From: Verrucomicrobiota bacterium
GTDB taxonomy: Bacteria > Verrucomicrobiota > Verrucomicrobiia > Limisphaerales > J093
NCBI GenBank assembly: GCA_022710935.1
Contig: JAKLFY010000070.1
Location: 1 to 32,652 of the forward strand
Length of the DNA stretch: 32,652 nt
Direction of reading: 5' to 3'
Positions 7,881 through 17,299 of the stretch are shown piece by piece (the stretch's first letter is position 1; each line of letters begins with the position of its first letter). The notes beneath the pieces were generated by a model. It searched no databases. It had not been told where the DNA came from and saw nothing but the letters and a program-made list of their open reading frames with translations. Made by a program: the position numbers and the translations under genes.

Positions 7881-9167
7881 ATGAAGAATGCCTCAAACCC
7901 TCTCGCGTTGCGCGGCGGAACGCCTGTTTGCGCCGGGTCCTGGCCGCCCTGGCCGGTGTTCGACGACACGGAGCGGCGCCTGCTGAGCGGCGTGCTCGAA
8001 TGCGGGAAATGGTGGTTCGGCGAGCGGGTTCGCCAGTTCGAGTCGGAGTTCGCCGCTTTTCAGGGATCTCGTTATGCGGTGACCTGCACTAATGGTACGA
8101 CGGCCATCGAGATGGGGCTGAAGGCCCTCGGGGTGTTGCCGGGCGACGAGGTGATCGTGCCCCCGTATTCGTTTGTCGCCACCGCGAGCGCGGTCGTCAC
8201 GGTCGGAGCCATCCCTGTGTTCGCCGACATCCGGCCCGACACGCTCTGTCTGGATCCGGCGGATGTCGCTCGCAAGATCACGCCGCGCACACGGGCGATC
8301 ATCCCGGTCCATGTCGGGGGGTGCATTGCCGACATCGAGACGATCAACGCGGTGGCGCGGGCGCAGGGGTTGCGCGTGCTCGAGGACGCGGCGCACGCCT
8401 GGGGCAGCCAGTGGAAGGGGCGCGGCGCCGGGGTGCTTGGCCAGTGCGGCACGTTCAGTTTTCAGGTCTCGAAGAACATCACGGCCGGGGAGGGGGGGAT
8501 TCTGGTCACAGACGACGAGGAGTTGGCGGACTTGTGCCGCAGCTACACCCATTGCGGGAGGCGCAAGGACGCGGCGTGGTACGACCACGATTACCTCGGC
8601 AGCAACTTGCGGCTGACGGAGTTTCAAGCCGCCATTTTGATCGCGCAGTTGACGCGACTCGAGGCGCAGATTCGTCGTCGCCAAGCCGCCGCGTCCATCC
8701 TCGATCGCGAGTTGGCCGGGCTTGCAGGGATCCGGCTGCTGGCCCCGGCGCCCCAGATGACGCGGCGCAGCTATCACATGTACATCCTCCGGCTCGACGA
8801 ATCCGCGCTCGGTGTGAGCCGCGACCTGTTCGTCGAGGCGCTGATCGCGGAGGGCGTGCCGGCCTCCGGCGGCTGGTACCGTCCGCTCTACGCCAACGGC
8901 GTGTTCCGCAACCCCTCCCGAGAACCGCTTCACGGCATACGCGCTCCACTCGCCGACCGCGCGTCCGAGTACGCCCAAACCTGCTGTCCGGTGTGCGAAC
9001 AGGTGTGCCGGGATGCTGTCTGGATACCGCAGAACGTGCTGCTCTCCGGCGCGGATCGGATTGGCGAAGTCGCCCGGGCGATCGGGAAGGTGGTTGCCAA
9101 TGCGGAGGCGTTGCGGGTGGAATCGAAGCGCCGCGGGCGCGACCGACAATCTGCTGCGGGGGCTTGA
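7881..9167 (+). CDS. DegT/DnrJ/EryC1/StrS family PLP-dependent aminotransferase
   Basis: The 428-residue product has the layout of sugar aminotransferases and AHBA-synthase-like enzymes. These include CTNGTTAIEMGLKALG (cofactor phosphate binding, about 71-86), GDEVIVPPYSFVATASAV, FADI(R)PDTLCLDP, IIPVHVGG, EDAAHAWGS with the Asp that pairs with the PLP nitrogen, and FQVSKNITAGEGG. Lys198 in the last motif is the expected Schiff-base lysine. The enzymes transfer an amino group to keto-sugars or cyclitols in the cytoplasm. A GGAG sequence lies 9 bases before the ATG. The gene stands alone with repeats on both sides. No sugar-nucleotide pathway genes accompany it, so the substrate cannot be named. 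Confidence 0.9.
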   Translation: MKNASNPLALRGGTPVCAGSWPPWPVFDDTERRLLSGVLECGKWWFGERVRQFESEFAAFQGSRYAVTCTNGTTAIEMGLKALGVLPGDEVIVPPYSFVATASAVVTVGAIPVFADIRPDTLCLDPADVARKITPRTRAIIPVHVGGCIADIETINAVARAQGLRVLEDAAHAWGSQWKGRGAGVLGQCGTFSFQVSKNITAGEGGILVTDDEELADLCRSYTHCGRRKDAAWYDHDYLGSNLRLTEFQAAILIAQLTRLEAQIRRRQAAASILDRELAGLAGIRLLAPAPQMTRRSYHMYILRLDESALGVSRDLFVEALIAEGVPASGGWYRPLYANGVFRNPSREPLHGIRAPLADRASEYAQTCCPVCEQVCRDAVWIPQNVLLSGADRIGEVARAIGKVVANAEALRVESKRRGRDRQSAAGA

Positions 9168-9193
9168 AGACAGTGTCTCTGGAGGTTGGCGGT

Positions 9194-9349
9194 GGGAATC
9201 GGGTTTGCGCCGCGTGGGGCCTGCCTGCCTGCCGCGCCGCTGCGCTTTGCGGCGCAGGCAGGCCACGCGGCCTGCAGCGGGAGTCTACATCCGTTGTGGG
9301 CCCGGTGCCCTCACCGGGCGAGAGAACACCGACAACGACCCGATCCACC
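9194..9349 (+). repeat. Dispersed intergenic element, copy 2, with an extra internal hairpin
   Basis: This is the inverted partner of 6052-6168. It shares TTTGCGCCGCGTGGGG, CCACGCGGCCT, GCCCGGTGCCCTCACCGGGC (stem 9300-9307/9312-9319) and ACACCGACAAC. Between the two halves it carries about 40 additional bases that fold on themselves (CCTGCCTGC with GCAGGCAGG, enclosing GCCGC/GCGGC). Confidence 0.7.
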
Positions 9350-9417
9350 GTCCTCAAGAGCGCATCGAGTCCAGGCCTTGACCAATCCGGCGGACGTGTC
9401 AGAATGACGCTCGGCCT

Positions 9418-10245
9418 ATGAAGAAATTCCTACACTTGGGGCGTCGTCGTTCGGGATTCACGCTCATCGAGTTGCTGGTTGTCATTGCCATTATCGCCAT
9501 TCTGGCGGGCATGCTTCTGCCGGCCTTGGCCAAGGCCAAATCGAAGAGCCATCAGATCCATTGCCTGAACAACACGAAGACGCTGGTGCTCGCGACGTTC
9601 ATGTACCTGAACGACTTCAATGCGCCTGTGCCCTACAATGGCACGGCCACGGCGACGATGGACAACGCCCTGTGGGTCACAGTCCTGGCCACCAATTACG
9701 GCGGCATCAACGCGGCCCGCATCTGCCCGGCGGCCCCGTCGGCCCCCACGAAGGCCAAGCGCCGCCATCCCAGCAGCGGGTCGCTGAACCAGACCTGGCT
9801 CTGGACGGGCTCCAAGGGCATCGATTACGAGGGGAGCTATGCGTTCAACGGCTGGTTCTATGGGGACGACGATCCGTTTTTCAGCACGGCCGAGTACAAG
9901 CCCAAGAAGTATCGAAATGAAACGGATTGCCCGTCGCCCTCCACCACCCCGGTGATTGCCGACAGCAACTGGATCGACACCTGGCCCCAGCCGAGCGATC
10001 CCCCGGCGCGCAATCTCTACACGGGCGACGATTACGCCGGCGCGATGGTCCGCCTGACCCTGCCCCGGCATGGCGGCGCGCCCCCGTGGCCCAAGAACCA
10101 GCAATTCAACCCCAAGAACGACCTGCCCGGAGCCATCAATCTCTCCTATGTCGACGGCCATGCGGACTCGGTGAGGCTCGAACGGCTCTGGAGCCTCGAT
10201 TGGCACAAGGGCTGGGTCACGCCGGCACGGCGCCCCGGGAAATAG
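9418..10245 (+). CDS. Prepilin-like protein with N-terminal methylation motif (type II secretion/DUF1559-like)
   Basis: The 275-residue product starts with a short basic leader and then G13-FTLIELLVVIAIIAILAGML. The conserved Glu at +5 after the expected prepilin-peptidase cut and a single hydrophobic helix are diagnostic of type IV prepilin-like proteins. The C-terminal half contains LPGAINLSYVDGHADSV, a motif typical of the large DUF1559-like pseudopilin families of Planctomycetes and Verrucomicrobia. After cleavage the protein should sit in the inner membrane or in a pilus-like fibre. Such genes are numerous in these genomes and their individual roles are unknown. It converges with the acyltransferase gene; the two stop codons are 7 bases apart, with no room for a separate terminator. 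Confidence 0.88.
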   Translation: MKKFLHLGRRRSGFTLIELLVVIAIIAILAGMLLPALAKAKSKSHQIHCLNNTKTLVLATFMYLNDFNAPVPYNGTATATMDNALWVTVLATNYGGINAARICPAAPSAPTKAKRRHPSSGSLNQTWLWTGSKGIDYEGSYAFNGWFYGDDDPFFSTAEYKPKKYRNETDCPSPSTTPVIADSNWIDTWPQPSDPPARNLYTGDDYAGAMVRLTLPRHGGAPPWPKNQQFNPKNDLPGAINLSYVDGHADSVRLERLWSLDWHKGWVTPARRPGK

Positions 10246-10252
10246 AAGTCGA

Positions 10253-11422
10253 TCAGAGGCGGAGGTAGATCTTTCTCCGATGCAGAAACCAGCAGAGGAG
10301 AAACGCGAGACCCAATCCCACGATTGAGATCATGAGCTCGCCAAAGCCGGGGGCGACCACCGCATTGAAGAAGTTCTTCACATCGCCTCCCGCCAACCGC
10401 GTTGCGAGCCGGCGGAAGCCGATGATGTTACTGGCGAGGTAGGCCGTGATCGGGTTGAGGCCGATCCAGACAAACGGCTGGGCCCAGCGCTGCCACCGCC
10501 ACACCTCGACCACCTGGTAAAAGACCGCAAGCAGAAGCGCGCTGTAACCCCCCGCCACCAACACAAACGAGGAGGTCCAGATCTTCTTGATGACGGGGAA
10601 TTGCATGCCCCAAAGGAAACCCAACACGACGCTCGACGCCCCCGCCACCAGCAGCAAACCCACTTTGCGCCCCCCAGACACATCGTCGCGCTTCAGCCAG
10701 AGCCCGGCGAACACGCCGAGCAGACAGGTGCCGACGGCCGGCAGCGTGCTCAACAGGCCTTCCGGATCCCAGGCGCCGTCGTACTTCTTGCCGGGGAGCC
10801 ACTGGGAATCGAGGTAGTTGGCGAGGTTGGCCCCTTTGGCAAAGCTCCCGGCCCCCACACCGGGCACGGGCACAAAGGTCATCAGCGCCCAATACCCGAC
10901 CAGAAGACTGGCGCACACCACGACAAGGCCGCGGGTGCGTAGAAAACAGAACGCGAGGCTGGCGAACAGATAGCACAACGCCAACCGCTGCAAGACGCCC
11001 AGCAACCGGATGTCCGGCCATTCGTTGCTGAAGCCGCCCGAATAGAAGATGCCCAGGACGAAGAGCAGCGCGCTGCGGCGCAGGACCCGCCTGAGCGCGG
11101 TCGCTCGCCCCTGCTCGGCGATGGTCCGGCTGAGCGAGAACACCAGGGACATCCCGACGATGAACACGAACAGCGGGAAGATCAGGTCATAGAAGGCGAA
11201 CCCGTCCCAGTCTTTGTGCGTCAGTTGCCTGCCGAGAAAGCCTGTCAGACCGGATTGGCGAATCCCGTCCAGGCCGCGGACGAGGCCGTCGGCCCCGAGG
11301 ATCCAAAACATGTCAAAGCCCCGCAGGGCATCGACAGACATCAACCGCCGCGACGCCGCAGCCCCCGTCCGATCCACCGCCTCTGAGTGAGACATAGAAT
11401 TGGGACGGGAGTCTGCCGTCAT
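10253..11422 (-). CDS. Multi-pass membrane acyltransferase (DUF5009/heparan-alpha-glucosaminide N-acetyltransferase-like)
   Basis: The ATG at 11422 is chosen because GGAGG lies 8 bases before it; the frame is open further upstream but without family similarity. The 389-residue product has the family opening RLMSVDALRGFDMFWILG, then DLIFPLFVFIVGMSLVFS, LLGVLQRLALCYL, DPEGLLSTLPAVGTCLLGVFAG and WIGLNPITAYLASN. The Asp-Ala-x-R-G-F-D-M motif and the His/Asp-containing loop after the first helix (LTHKDWDGFAFYDL) are typical. About ten membrane helices are expected. Eukaryotic relatives acetylate glucosamine ends of heparan sulfate across a membrane; bacterial members probably modify sugars but few are tested. 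Possible partners are the glycosidase genes to its right. Confidence 0.85.
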   Translation of the reverse strand: MTADSRPNSMSHSEAVDRTGAAASRRLMSVDALRGFDMFWILGADGLVRGLDGIRQSGLTGFLGRQLTHKDWDGFAFYDLIFPLFVFIVGMSLVFSLSRTIAEQGRATALRRVLRRSALLFVLGIFYSGGFSNEWPDIRLLGVLQRLALCYLFASLAFCFLRTRGLVVVCASLLVGYWALMTFVPVPGVGAGSFAKGANLANYLDSQWLPGKKYDGAWDPEGLLSTLPAVGTCLLGVFAGLWLKRDDVSGGRKVGLLLVAGASSVVLGFLWGMQFPVIKKIWTSSFVLVAGGYSALLLAVFYQVVEVWRWQRWAQPFVWIGLNPITAYLASNIIGFRRLATRLAGGDVKNFFNAVVAPGFGELMISIVGLGLAFLLCWFLHRRKIYLRL

Positions 11423-11558
11423 CTCCGACCCTCCAACAAGCGCAAACCTCACGATTGCCCGCACCGCATCTGGAGGAAGAAAGAGCTGAAGGCATGGTTC
11501 ACGCAGCGCGGCAAAGTCGCAACCGAGGTTATAGCATCCTCGTGCGCGCCCAGCTCCG

Positions 11559-11907
11559 ACGATCACGCTGGTCGACGAACACAGCAAGATTCGTGACAGC
11601 GTTTGCTTCGCTGAGCTTGCGCGTCACGTCTTCTTCAGCGAGACCGCCAAACCGCTGCCGCTCGAGCGCGTGCCAAACACAGCCTTCCTTGGCGCGTGCC
11701 GCGGGGTCGGCGTTTATCTCCTTTTCAACGGCATCCTCGGCGATAAGAGCGCGAACGGTGCCATCATGGCAGCAACCGCGTTGAACAGTCCCGAAGCCGT
11801 GGCGATGAGCGTGTTTGTGGTGCGAGCCTTTATGCAGATGCGAGAGCAACTGGCGGCCAACGCGGCGATTCTCAAACGGCTGTCGGAAATTGACAAGACG
11901 CTGCCGG
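11559..11907 (+). pseudogene. Fragment ending in an ORF6N-type C-terminal region
   Basis: One plus-strand frame runs through HSKIRDSVCFAELARHVFF and then NGAIMAATALNSPEAVAMSV, VVRAFMQMREQLAANAAILK and RLSEIDKTL. The second part matches the conserved C-terminal half of ORF6N (KilA-N-associated) proteins, which occur in phages and mobile elements. I do not recognise the first part (ERVPNTAFLGACRGVGVYLL and after), which may be a second fragment joined to it. Similarity ends at about 11907. There is no convincing start, and the frame then runs as a long shadow over the opposite glycosidase gene. It is treated as decayed. Confidence 0.5.
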
Positions 11908-11948
11908 CCTGCGCCATCGCCATCGCCACCGTCTTCGCGTTGAGCAAG

Positions 11949-11964
11949 ACTGGTGAGAAATGCG
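11949..11964 (+). repeat. ACTGGTGAGAAATGCG motif, third copy
   Basis: It matches the motif at 4371 and the inverted copy at 7751-7773 (consensus TGGTGAGAAATGCGGGC) with one or two changes. It lies exactly between the ORF6N fragment and the LamG fragment. Confidence 0.45.
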
Positions 11965-11966
11965 CG

Positions 11967-12300
11967 CTACCGCGCGACGATCCGATAGAACGAATGGGTG
12001 TGTACGCCGGCCGTGTCGCCTTCGTTGAAAAGGAGGAGGTCCAGGTCGGGATCGACGTTCGAGTAGAGGGAATGGCCTCCGTCCAGGGCTGCGCTTCCGG
12101 TGAAGACCAGGCGGCCATCGACATACCATCGCGCGGTGCCAAGGGCGAAGTCGGCCACGAAGGCCAGCCGATGCCAGGTGTCCGGGCGGACGGTGCCGGC
12201 GGCGGAATAGCCAAGGACGCCGATGCCGACGCGTCCGGACGGATCGATGCAGAGGTCGGCGTCATTGGGTTCCTGGTCGACGATGGGTGTCCACGTGATC
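11967..12300 (-). pseudogene. LamG/concanavalin A-like domain fragment
   Basis: On the minus strand the frame reads ITWTPIVDQEPNDADLCID, then DTWHRLAFVADFALGTARWY, VDGRLVFTGSAALDG and LYSNVDPDLDLLLFNEGDT. The W-H-R-l-A-f ... R-W-Y-V-D-G-x-L-V pattern is the core of LamG-like jelly-roll domains found in large secreted proteins of these phyla. The piece has no proper start: the apparent start region is the dispersed repeat at 12313-12358. It ends at the TGGTGAGAAAT repeat. It is an internal fragment of a lost gene. Confidence 0.65.
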
Positions 12301-12312
12301 CCGGCATCCCGC

Positions 12313-12358
12313 TCCCCATGAACCGCCGTTCCGTAGCCGTCCCGCATCGCGGGATGAG
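12313..12358 (-). repeat. Dispersed repeat, copy B (inverted relative to 4539-4585)
   Basis: Its reverse complement contains CCCGCGATGCGGGACGGCTA followed by CGGAAC and GGTTCATGGGGA, matching copy A with few differences. It borders the LamG fragment on one side and is 10 bases from the stop codon of the glycosidase gene on the other. Confidence 0.6.
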
Positions 12359-12368
12359 TCCACACAGG

Positions 12369-14990
12369 TCACAGAGCGGTGCGGAACGTGAGGTTCCCTC
12401 CCTGGGTTGGCTCGAGTCGCCGCGTGGAGCCGTCGGGCAGGTGCACGACCACGGCCCGGCAGTTGGCGGCAAGGGGCTTGACCGTGACCGTGGCGGTCTG
12501 GCCCTGGGTGTCCGCCTGAACCGTGAGATCGAGTGGACCGAACGGCGTCGCGATGCCCTCGAGCCGGGTGGTCATGCCGGGCCCGGTCCAGGCGCGCGGA
12601 AGGCCTTCGAGGAGGTGGAGTTCGTCGCCGCGATCCAAAGCCAACAGGTGAATGACCAACCGGATGAATTCCGCGCTCGCCCAATTGTGCGGCATGTCGC
12701 CCACCTTCCGGAACGTCTCGCCGCGCAGCGACTGCTCCTCACGCCAAACGCCGGTGGGCGCCGCGTGGTTCGCGAAGGCGTGCAGGACCTCGGCTGCCTT
12801 GGGTCCGTTGCCCTGCCACAACCACGCATGGCCATAGAACGACGCAAAGTAGTTCCAGATGCCGGTCGGGTCCCAACCGGTGCCGTACACCATCCCTTGA
12901 CGCTCCGTCGCCTCGAGCATGGCCAGCGTGCTTGCCACCAGCGGATCGTCCGGCGCAAAGACCTGCCCCGGGCAGACCGCGTGGCAGAAGGTCCACTGGC
13001 CGCGCTGGGGCAGTTCCGGACCGGCATTGGCCATGAAGATCGGCACGTAGGCGTTGCCCTGGCTGTCCCGAATCAGGTCCCGCCCGGACGCCTTCCGGAA
13101 GGTGGCGTGGAAATCGTCGTACTCTCGTTGCCAACGGGCGGCGTCGTCGGTTTTGCCCAACCAGTGGGCCGCCCGGATGAAGGCTCGCAGGCCGAGCAGG
13201 TTCCAGTGCGCATTCGAGAACTCGGGCCGCTTGAACCCGGTCGCGGCACCCGACAGACCGCCGTCGATTTCGCCGGGCGGATTGAGGCCGTCGTCCAGGG
13301 GGGTGTCGTTCTCGCGGCTGCGCCGCCGCAGTTCCTGGATATAGCGTGCCGCCCCTTCGAGCTTGGGCCAGACCGACTCGAGCCAGGCCTTGTCCTGGGT
13401 CAACGCGGCGTGCCGAGCGCAGGTCCAGAGCACGATCCCGTTCTCCTTGAAATAGTGCGGGCTGAGGACTTCGAACGCGCCGGAGGGCTTTTGCTGGCTG
13501 AGTGTGTAGGCGATGCCGCTGCGGGCTTCGCGGCCGGCCCCCAGCATCGTGACGGCTTCGAGCAGGAATGCGCCGTCCACCAGCCACAAACCCCGGTAGC
13601 ACGTCGGGCCGACCTGGAACACCGGCAGCCCCTGCTTGATCTCCCGGGCCTGCCAAATGTTGCGGATCGAGGCATCCACCAGGTCCTGGATCGCCGGGGA
13701 CGGCACCTGCACCCGCCCGAACGGCACAGGCGCTTTCTCCCAGTAGGCGGTCGACTCCTCGAGGCAGCGCCTGGCCTGGGCAACCGTGCGCGGCTCGATT
13801 ACGATCGTGCCGCCCCCACTGCACAGCACAAAGAACATCGCTTCCCCGCCGGCGGGAACCGCGAGCGGTTCGAGCTGGATCTCGCGCCGCACCGCCTTGT
13901 CCGAGGCCAGACCGGTCATGGACAGCGAGGACGTCACGGTTTCGTGATCGTTGATCCGGATCCGTTGCGCGTCGGGCTGGAAAGAGAATGGCAACGTGGT
14001 CTCGACGACCAGACGCGGTTCGAGTGTGCGCGCCTCGACGCCGAGGTTCCGCACCTGCACCAGGATCAGGTCGTTCCGCGGCGGTCCGCCGGGACTGGCG
14101 AGGTTCATCCGGGTCAGCGCCGCACCGTTGAGCGCGCCTGCGAGAAGCGCGGCGGTGTCGACCTTGGCCTGGGCTGGAAAGACCCAAAGGCCATTCAGAA
14201 TCGTGTTCTTGTCCCCGGCCTCCGAGGCGGCGTCGATCGCGATGTCGATGCGGCTGTCGGCGTTCGCATCGCGCGCATCGAACCAGTAAGCACGCGCCTG
14301 GTTCTTGCCAATGTCCGCCACGGTGTCCACCGTCCGGTCGGCGGCCCCTTCGACCCGCAAGACCTGCACGCGTTTTCCGGGTTCACTCCACCAGCCTTCG
14401 CACAGGGCCAGGGCAACGCGTCTCGAGGCGCCCGGCGGCACCGCCAACTCGTACCGGATGCTGCCTGCCATATGCACTGCGATGTCCGCAAGCGAGGCGT
14501 CCGCGCCCTCGGGCAGGTCGGCCCAGTTGCGGTTCACGCCGCCGCCGGCATCGACGCGCCGGAGGTCGTTCGTGGGGGCTTCCGGCGCCGCAAGTCGGGC
14601 GGTAACGGCAAAGGCCTCTTCGACGATCTTCAGCCCGTCCACCCCGCGATGGGTTCGGACCCGCGGGACGCGTGCCGAAGCCAGTTCCTGCTTTTCCCAC
14701 GCTGCGCCGACACCGAGATCCACACCGATCCGGGTGGCGAATTCGCGTCCGCCCTGGCCGTAGTGGTACAGCAGCTCGCCGCTGCGATCGACGAGCGTCT
14801 TGCACGGATCGTCCGGCAGACAGATCGCCGTCTGCCATTCGGGCGGCGCGTACCGGAAGTCGACAATGCCGGCGCCACTATCCGGATTCGCCGCCGCGGC
14901 GGTCGCGGCAAGGGCCAGCGACACCAGCCTGGAAACCTCGCGGCCGAACGAGTGGCGCCCGCTTGAGAGTCTGGGCATGCGTGTGGACAT
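12369..14990 (-). CDS. Secreted six-hairpin glycosidase-like protein
   Basis: The ATG at 14990 (or 14978) gives about 873 residues with an N-terminal signal region (SRLVSLALAATAAAANP). The first half is beta-rich (about 35-400). The second half, from about VQVPSPAIQDLVDASIRNIW (residue 430), has an (alpha/alpha)6 toroid pattern with CYRGLWLVDGAFLLEAVTML, KENGIVLWTCARHA, FSNAHWNLLGLRAF and YGHAWLWQGNG. The C-terminal ~90 residues (GIATPFGPLDLTVQADTQG) form the small beta-sandwich usual in alpha-L-rhamnosidase, GH63 and GH95-like enzymes. It likely hydrolyses a glycan in the periplasm, but family and substrate cannot be fixed by eye. It is divergent from the next glycosidase-like gene at 15157, and the 166 bases between them would hold both promoters. 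Confidence 0.75.
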   Translation of the reverse strand: MSTRMPRLSSGRHSFGREVSRLVSLALAATAAAANPDSGAGIVDFRYAPPEWQTAICLPDDPCKTLVDRSGELLYHYGQGGREFATRIGVDLGVGAAWEKQELASARVPRVRTHRGVDGLKIVEEAFAVTARLAAPEAPTNDLRRVDAGGGVNRNWADLPEGADASLADIAVHMAGSIRYELAVPPGASRRVALALCEGWWSEPGKRVQVLRVEGAADRTVDTVADIGKNQARAYWFDARDANADSRIDIAIDAASEAGDKNTILNGLWVFPAQAKVDTAALLAGALNGAALTRMNLASPGGPPRNDLILVQVRNLGVEARTLEPRLVVETTLPFSFQPDAQRIRINDHETVTSSLSMTGLASDKAVRREIQLEPLAVPAGGEAMFFVLCSGGGTIVIEPRTVAQARRCLEESTAYWEKAPVPFGRVQVPSPAIQDLVDASIRNIWQAREIKQGLPVFQVGPTCYRGLWLVDGAFLLEAVTMLGAGREARSGIAYTLSQQKPSGAFEVLSPHYFKENGIVLWTCARHAALTQDKAWLESVWPKLEGAARYIQELRRRSRENDTPLDDGLNPPGEIDGGLSGAATGFKRPEFSNAHWNLLGLRAFIRAAHWLGKTDDAARWQREYDDFHATFRKASGRDLIRDSQGNAYVPIFMANAGPELPQRGQWTFCHAVCPGQVFAPDDPLVASTLAMLEATERQGMVYGTGWDPTGIWNYFASFYGHAWLWQGNGPKAAEVLHAFANHAAPTGVWREEQSLRGETFRKVGDMPHNWASAEFIRLVIHLLALDRGDELHLLEGLPRAWTGPGMTTRLEGIATPFGPLDLTVQADTQGQTATVTVKPLAANCRAVVVHLPDGSTRRLEPTQGGNLTFRTAL

Positions 14991-15156
14991 GGCGCAAAGT
15001 CTGACCACCCGCGCCCGATGCCGGCAAGGCGCAACTTGCTGAGCGAGACTCCGCCTCCAGACGGTAGGAGGTGCCGGCCGGGTTGAGGCCGCGTGGAAAA
15101 GCTCTGAAAAGGCGTGAAAAGATCCGGCAACGGGTCATTCTGCCGGTCATCAAATC

Positions 15157-17295
15157 ATGCGTACAAGGCTACTCTCGAATCTGGGGTTGGGGATGGCGTT
15201 CCTGCTGGCAGTTGCCATCCCGCGCGCGTTTGCAGGTGAACCGCCGGCCCATCGGACAACTCCCGCCACGGCGGTTTATGACGGCCGGTTCTGCGCCGGG
15301 GAAGGCGATGTCGATTTCCTGCGGCTGATCGACGAGTCATTCGCCTTCTTCCATCCCAACCCGATTGTTCCGAACCTGACGATGCTGTACCAGCCCGAGT
15401 GGGATACGTTCGTCGAGGCGGGCGGCTGGCGTGGCTGGTGGATTCAGAACAGTTACGGACTTTCCTACGCGGCCACGCCGTTCCTCCCGGAACCGTGGTT
15501 CTCGACCCTGCAGCGGTCCTGGGACCTGTTCTGGGGCAGCCAGGGTGACGGCAAGCGCCAGGGCGGCTGGAGCACTCCCGACTATCCGGGCCATACGCTG
15601 GTGGCTCCGGATGGCTGCCTGGGCGACTGTGCTGCGCCCGGCATCATCATGTACAAATAGGGGGACGGCGACGTGAGCCGGCACGACTGGTTCCACGAAG
15701 CGACGGCGGCCGGCGTGGTGATGCAGGCCGAGATCCTGCTGGCCAGCCGGAACCGCCAGGCGCTCGCACACTACCTCCCGAAGATGGTGCGGGCCTGCGA
15801 CTCGATCGAACGAACCCGCGATCCCCAGAACAACTTGTTCCTGGTCGGCCCGGCCTCGAACCTCCTCGCGCCCAGCTACGGCGGCGTCAAACAGCCGGAC
15901 GGATCGTTCGGCAAGGGCTATTTGGCGGGGCTTTCGATCACCTACCTGGCCGCCCTGGACCGCATGGTCGAGCTGCTCCGATTGGCGGGTGAAACCGAGA
16001 AGCTCGGGGAGTACGAGCGGCGCCAGACGATCACGCGAAGGTCCCTGCCCCTCCTGCTCGCTCCCGCCGGCTACTTCGTCAAGTCGGTCGAACCCGGTGG
16101 CATCCTGCACGGCGTCCTGGGCCAGAAGCAATTCAACTATCTCGAAGGCACGGTCAACGCCGATGCCGTGGGACTGCGCGTGGCCGACGACCAGACCGCC
16201 GCGAGCATCTACCGGCAGATCGCCGCCTTCCCCGATATCCGCCCGTTCGATTTCCTGCTCGTCAACGCCCCGGGCCTCGACGATACGTACTGGAATTGGG
16301 GCCACAGGACCGGACCGGGCCTCGACGGCATTCTTGCCTTCGGCGAATGGGTCAACGGCGGCGTGTGGGCCACAGTCGAGGGGCGCGCCATCCTCATGTA
16401 CTACCGGCTCGGCAGGTTCGAAGATGTCCGCCGCTCCGCCGTCCGCGCGATGAAATGGGCCAAGGACTACCGGATGGACTCTCCATGGTCGCAGCGCGGC
16501 GAGAACAGCGACAACTCGTGGTACGACGAGGGGAAATGGCTGCATGGAAACGGCATCAAGGTCACGGCCGACAACTACGCCATTCCCGCCGCAACGATCC
16601 GGGGGTTGTTCGACTACGACTATCGCAGTGACCGCCTCATTCTGCGGCCGCGTGTGCCTGGCGGCATCACCCGTTACACCCAGAAGGAGCCCATCCGTTT
16701 CGGCGACAGGCGGCTCTTCCTCACCTGCCGCAACGGGGGGCCGCGCGTTAGCTCGGTTCGCCTCAACGGACAACCCGTCGAGGTCGCGTCGCCCGAGGCG
16801 GTGGTGCTCGGCTATGACGCGCTGCCGACAGAAGCCCATCTCGAAATCACGACCACGGGCGGCTGGCTGCACGAGCCGTCGACAGTGGTGTATCCGGCCA
16901 TCCCTCCTCTCGTCCCGCCGCCGGGTTCACCGACGCCGGCCCGCGCGGAACTGCCGGCATCGCTCCAGCGACCTTTCGCGCTGCTTTCCGCGATGGCGAA
17001 GTCCCTGGCTTCCGCATCCGGCGCGGACTACGAGCGCGCGTTTGTGGCCGCGGCGCTTGGCGCCTTCGAGGATTACCGGCTCCGGGCGGCACTCGAACCC
17101 GGGCCGGGCTACTACCGTCCGATCACGCCCAAGCGGCGCACGGCCCTCAGTGAGTTTTACGAGCAAACCGCGCTGATGATGTACGACGGTTGGGTCCGCC
17201 GGATGAAGGTCTACGCGGAGAAAGGCGACGCGCGACAGAAAGGCGTGGCGGGGCTGTTTGCCGAGGCGCAGAAGGCGTCGGCGAGCCAGCCTTGA
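15157..17295 (+). pseudogene. Glycosidase-like (alpha/alpha toroid) gene interrupted by one in-frame TAG
   Basis: The frame starts at ATG 15157 with a signal peptide (GLGMAFLLAVAIPRAFAG). It continues for 711 sense codons to 17295 except for a TAG at 15658-15660, between IIMYK and GDGDVSRHDWFHEA. Both halves are conserved in character and in the same frame. They show an aromatic-rich toroid pattern: GWRGWWIQNSYGLSYAATPF, DDTYWNWGHRTGPG, GGVWATVEGRAILMYYRLG, DNSWYDEGKWLHGNGIKVTA. A beta domain follows (RLILRPRVPGG), then a helical tail. CAG to TAG is a single transition, consistent with a nonsense mutation, a sequencing error or suppression. GTG 15673 could restart the second part. Enzyme class is uncertain; a six-hairpin or GH36-like glycosidase is likely from the neighbourhood. 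Confidence 0.7.
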
Positions 17296-17299
17296 GCGC

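Noticed and set aside
11670-14966. Very long plus-strand open frame (about 1100 codons)
   Set aside because: It is mostly antisense to the six-hairpin glycosidase gene, whose minus-strand frame has a signal peptide and family motifs. Only its first part (to about 11907) is kept, as the ORF6N fragment.
15658-15660. TAG as evidence of a recoded genetic code
   Set aside because: Only one such case is seen; repA, parA, galK and the other genes end normally, and prepilin and parA themselves end with TAG.
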